DNA of 8,245 nucleotides from CAIOSQ01 sp044359885 (lineage in GTDB: Bacteria; Pseudomonadota; Alphaproteobacteria; CACIAM-22H2), in NCBI GenBank assembly GCA_044359885.1, contig JBIKLI010000196.1:1-8245 (forward strand), read 5' to 3'. Numbering within the stretch: the first letter of the stretch is position 1; each line of letters begins with the position of its first letter. The notes below the pieces were generated by a model. The model did no database searches, was not told the DNA's origin, and worked only from the letters and a program-made list of their open reading frames with translations. The position numbers and the translations under genes were made by a program. Positions 6,185 through 8,245 of this stretch are shown here, in pieces.

Positions 6185-7117
6185 TCAGCCTGCGGGCAGG
6201 CGGTCGAGATATTGCTGCACGAAGTCGCAGCCGACATCGGCGATATAGGCGTCGGTCAGACGCTTGGTGACCGGTCCCGGCACCTTGCCGTCGCCGATCT
6301 CCTGGCCGTTGAAGCGACGCACCGGGCAGATGCACAGGCTGGTCGAGGTCAGGAACATCTCGTCGGCGTTGGCGGCGTCGAAGACGTCGATGTCGCGCTC
6401 CTCGAACGGCACGCCGCAGCGCGCCGCCATGTCGATCGTCATCTGGCGGCTGACCCCGGGCAGGACATAGCGTTCGCTGGGGGTCGTCAGCCTGCCGTCG
6501 CGCACGACGAAGATGTTCGAACCCATGCCTTCGGCGAGATTGCCGTTTTCGTCGAGCAGCACCGCCCAGCCATCCGGCGCGTAGGACTTCACCTGCTGCT
6601 CGGCGACGATCATGTTCAGGTAGTTGTGGCTCTTGGCCCGCGGGCTCAGCATGTCCGGCGCGATGCGGCGCGCCGCGGGCACCCACACATCGATGCCGTC
6701 GCGATAATGCTTCGCGCGGCTCTTCAGCGGCAGCGGGGTGCATTCGATCACCACCTGCGGGCCCGTGTTCTCCCAGCCCTCGTCGCCGATCGCATCGACG
6801 CCGCGGCTGACCCGCTGGCCCACCCACCAGTCGCCGGCCGCCGCGCGCAGATGTTCGTTGCGGGCGATGACCTCCTCGGAGAGATCGATCATCCGCTGCG
6901 GCGACAGGCCCGGGTCGATGCGCAGATACTTCATCGACCGGTAGAAGCGATCGATATGCTCCTTCAGCCGGAAGGCGCGGCCGTCGAAGGTCCGCGTCAT
7001 GTCGAAGGCGCCGTCGCCGTATTTCCAGCTGCGGTCGCGGAACGGGATCAGGACCTGGCTTTCGGGGACGAATTCGCCGTTGAACCAGGCGATACGCTGA
7101 TTGGCGAGTTGCGGCAT
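6185..7117 (-). CDS. Class IV PLP-dependent aminotransferase (BCAT/D-amino acid/R-amine transaminase type)
   Basis: 310-residue fold-type IV aminotransferase. The start at 7117 is decided by AAGGGAG, 7 nt upstream. Domain order is normal: FNGEFVPES, then WKYGDGAFDMTRTFDGRAF (31-49) and RLKEHIDRFYRSMKYLRI, the N-terminal substrate-side segment. The catalytic Lys is Lys162 in SPRAKSHNYLN. The PLP-ring-binding Glu is Glu196 in NLAEGMGSN, phosphate contacts lie in LPGVSRQ (219-225), and STS at 258-260 follows FLT. The tail GDGKVPGPVTKRL (275-287) is typical. It transfers an amino group between an amine or amino acid and a 2-oxo acid, presumably in the cytosol. Branched-chain, D-amino-acid and (R)-amine transaminases share these motifs; the FDMTRTFDG segment and the VPGPVT tail recall the last group, but this is not decisive. 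The amidohydrolase gene is 32 bp upstream on the same strand. Confidence 0.93.
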   Translation of the reverse strand: MPQLANQRIAWFNGEFVPESQVLIPFRDRSWKYGDGAFDMTRTFDGRAFRLKEHIDRFYRSMKYLRIDPGLSPQRMIDLSEEVIARNEHLRAAAGDWWVGQRVSRGVDAIGDEGWENTGPQVVIECTPLPLKSRAKHYRDGIDVWVPAARRIAPDMLSPRAKSHNYLNMIVAEQQVKSYAPDGWAVLLDENGNLAEGMGSNIFVVRDGRLTTPSERYVLPGVSRQMTIDMAARCGVPFEERDIDVFDAANADEMFLTSTSLCICPVRRFNGQEIGDGKVPGPVTKRLTDAYIADVGCDFVQQYLDRLPAG

Positions 7118-7124
7118 CGGACAG

Positions 7125-7131
7125 CTCCCTT
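7125..7131 (-). promoter_or_regulatory. Strong ribosome binding site of the aminotransferase gene
   Basis: On the minus strand AAGGGAG lies 7 nt before the ATG at 7117. It is in the 32-bp gap after the amidohydrolase stop, so the aminotransferase can be translated independently within a shared transcript. It also rules out the longer upstream extension of the same frame. Confidence 0.75.
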
Positions 7132-7149
7132 GGACGCGTGGCGCCGTGG

Positions 7150-8245
7150 TCAACCCTTGAGGACGTAGCCGTAGCGCAGATTGCTCGGGTCGGCGCCGGC
7201 GCGAAGATACTCCGCCTTGGCGAGCGCGAAACCGTCGTTTTCGAGCCCGGCCCGGCGCGTGTCGTATCTGTACATGCGCGCGGAGTTCCCGCCGAAGATC
7301 GCCGTCTTGACCGGCCCGTCCGCCGGCCCGAGCGGCGCGAAGCCGTGGCGCTTGCGCATGTCCTCCGGGATCTCCAGGCGGCGCAGCGACTCGATCTGCC
7401 ATTGCGGCGACCCGGTCCAGACCGCGTCCGTGCCCCAGACGACGTTCGCCGCGCCCAGCCCCTTGACCAGCATGCCCATCAGCGCGGCGCACAGCCGCGG
7501 CTCGATCACCGTCGTCTGGGCGAAGATCTGGCCGAGATCGCCATAGACGTTCGAGACGCCGTACTTCGCCGGGATCTCGGCGAGGTCGCTGGTCCACTCG
7601 ACGCGCCCCGTGCGTTCGAACTGATCGAGCGCACGGGCCGCGTTGCCCGCACCGGTCCAGCGGAAGGCCGAGTGGTAGATGACGAAGCGGATCTGCGGCC
7701 AGTCGCGCGCCGCCTTGCCGACGTCGTCGACCTTCGCGTAATCGGTCAGATGCGGAAAGCGCTGCGCGGTCTCCGGCGGATAAAGCCCCTTGTGGACGCA
7801 CACGATGTCGATCCCCGCCTTCAGGATCTTCTCGTAGAACGGATAGATCAGCTTCTCGTCGTCCATGCGCCAGGGCGTGCGCGCGAGATGCTTGTTGGTG
7901 TTGTCGCCGACCGTGTAGCCCTTCACCGAATCGGCCTTGTCCTCGGCGAGCGAGCGGTCGACCTCGTCCATCCAGCCGTCATGGCCCGGAGCGAAGATCA
8001 TGTGGCTGAGGCAGCGCCGCGAGCCGGCGGCCTGGTTGACCTTCGCGCGCGCGTCGCGCTTCATCTCGTTGGTCAGGAACCAGTCGCGCCTGTCTTCCGA
8101 CGGCGAGCCGCTGATCAGCGCCACCTTGGTGTCGCTGTCCAGGAAGACCTCCTTGAACCAGTTCGCGTATTTGAGATCCTCGATCGTCTGCGGCTTGCCG
8201 ACCAGCGCCGGGTTCCAGCCCGCCCTGCCGACCGCCTCGCGGGCG
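7150..8245 (-). CDS. Amidohydrolase-2 family metal-dependent hydrolase (5' end outside window)
   Basis: The last 364 residues of a TIM-barrel amidohydrolase. The frame stays open to the right edge, reading ...GWNPALVGKPQTIEDLKYANWFKEVFLDSDTKVALISG..., written here across its natural segments. A GTG at 8124 is therefore internal, not the start. Metal or active-site positions expected of the family are present: His in CVHKGLYPP (codon 7792-7794), His in VIYHSAF (7672-7674) and the Asp of VWGTDAVW (7426-7428). The N-terminal HxH pair must lie beyond the edge, though LSHMIFAPGHDGW may line the active site. The ending GGNSARMYRYD is the usual C-terminal signature. Members hydrolyse, hydrate or decarboxylate diverse small molecules; the substrate is unknown. 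It is first in a leftward pair with the aminotransferase, which suggests a shared catabolic pathway. Confidence 0.85.
   Translation of the reverse strand, partial: AREAVGRAGWNPALVGKPQTIEDLKYANWFKEVFLDSDTKVALISGSPSEDRRDWFLTNEMKRDARAKVNQAAGSRRCLSHMIFAPGHDGWMDEVDRSLAEDKADSVKGYTVGDNTNKHLARTPWRMDDEKLIYPFYEKILKAGIDIVCVHKGLYPPETAQRFPHLTDYAKVDDVGKAARDWPQIRFVIYHSAFRWTGAGNAARALDQFERTGRVEWTSDLAEIPAKYGVSNVYGDLGQIFAQTTVIEPRLCAALMGMLVKGLGAANVVWGTDAVWTGSPQWQIESLRRLEIPEDMRKRHGFAPLGPADGPVKTAIFGGNSARMYRYDTRRAGLENDGFALAKAEYLRAGADPSNLRYGYVLKG

Noticed and set aside
5756..7168. 470-codon forward frame across the IS scar and antisense to the aminotransferase
   Set aside because: It begins in IS-end sequence and runs opposite a well-supported aminotransferase; its translation has no recognisable domain.
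6185..7801. Extended 538-codon minus-strand frame for the aminotransferase
   Set aside because: The upstream 228 codons are a shadow of the amidohydrolase in another frame; the strong ribosome site at 7125-7131 fixes the start at 7117.

Overview
The window is GC-rich, with coding regions strongly biased to G or C at the third codon position. Families, codon use and layout suggest a free-living high-GC proteobacterium, most likely an alphaproteobacterium. That is an inference from style; there is no marker gene here.

Layout. (1) Positions 2-169 (+) look like the 3' end of an unrecognised gene entering from the left. (2) Positions 194-5309 (+) form a compact same-strand block: a secreted family-5 (peptide/nickel type) ABC solute-binding protein, two DppB/DppC-type permeases 4 bp apart, and a cytosolic M32 metallocarboxypeptidase. 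It reads as a peptide or opine-like importer followed by a peptidase that could trim the imported substrate. No ABC ATPase gene is in the window. (3) Positions 5310-6184 hold no intact gene. They contain the C-terminal relic of an IS481-type transposase (-), abutted by the left end and N-terminal relic of a second, unrelated transposase (+), then about 200 bp of unassigned GC-rich sequence with small palindromes. (4) Positions 6185-8245 (-) carry a two-gene block transcribed toward the IS debris: an amidohydrolase-2 family protein whose 5' end lies beyond the right edge, then, after 32 bp, a complete class IV PLP-dependent aminotransferase.

The two gene blocks converge on the insertion-sequence scar, so this is a rearranged boundary between two probable catabolic operons. 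Nothing seen amounts to a clearly new system. The points most worth following are the IS-on-IS junction with its short repeats, the importer without a visible ATPase but with an M32 peptidase, and the unresolved substrate of the aminotransferase/amidohydrolase pair.
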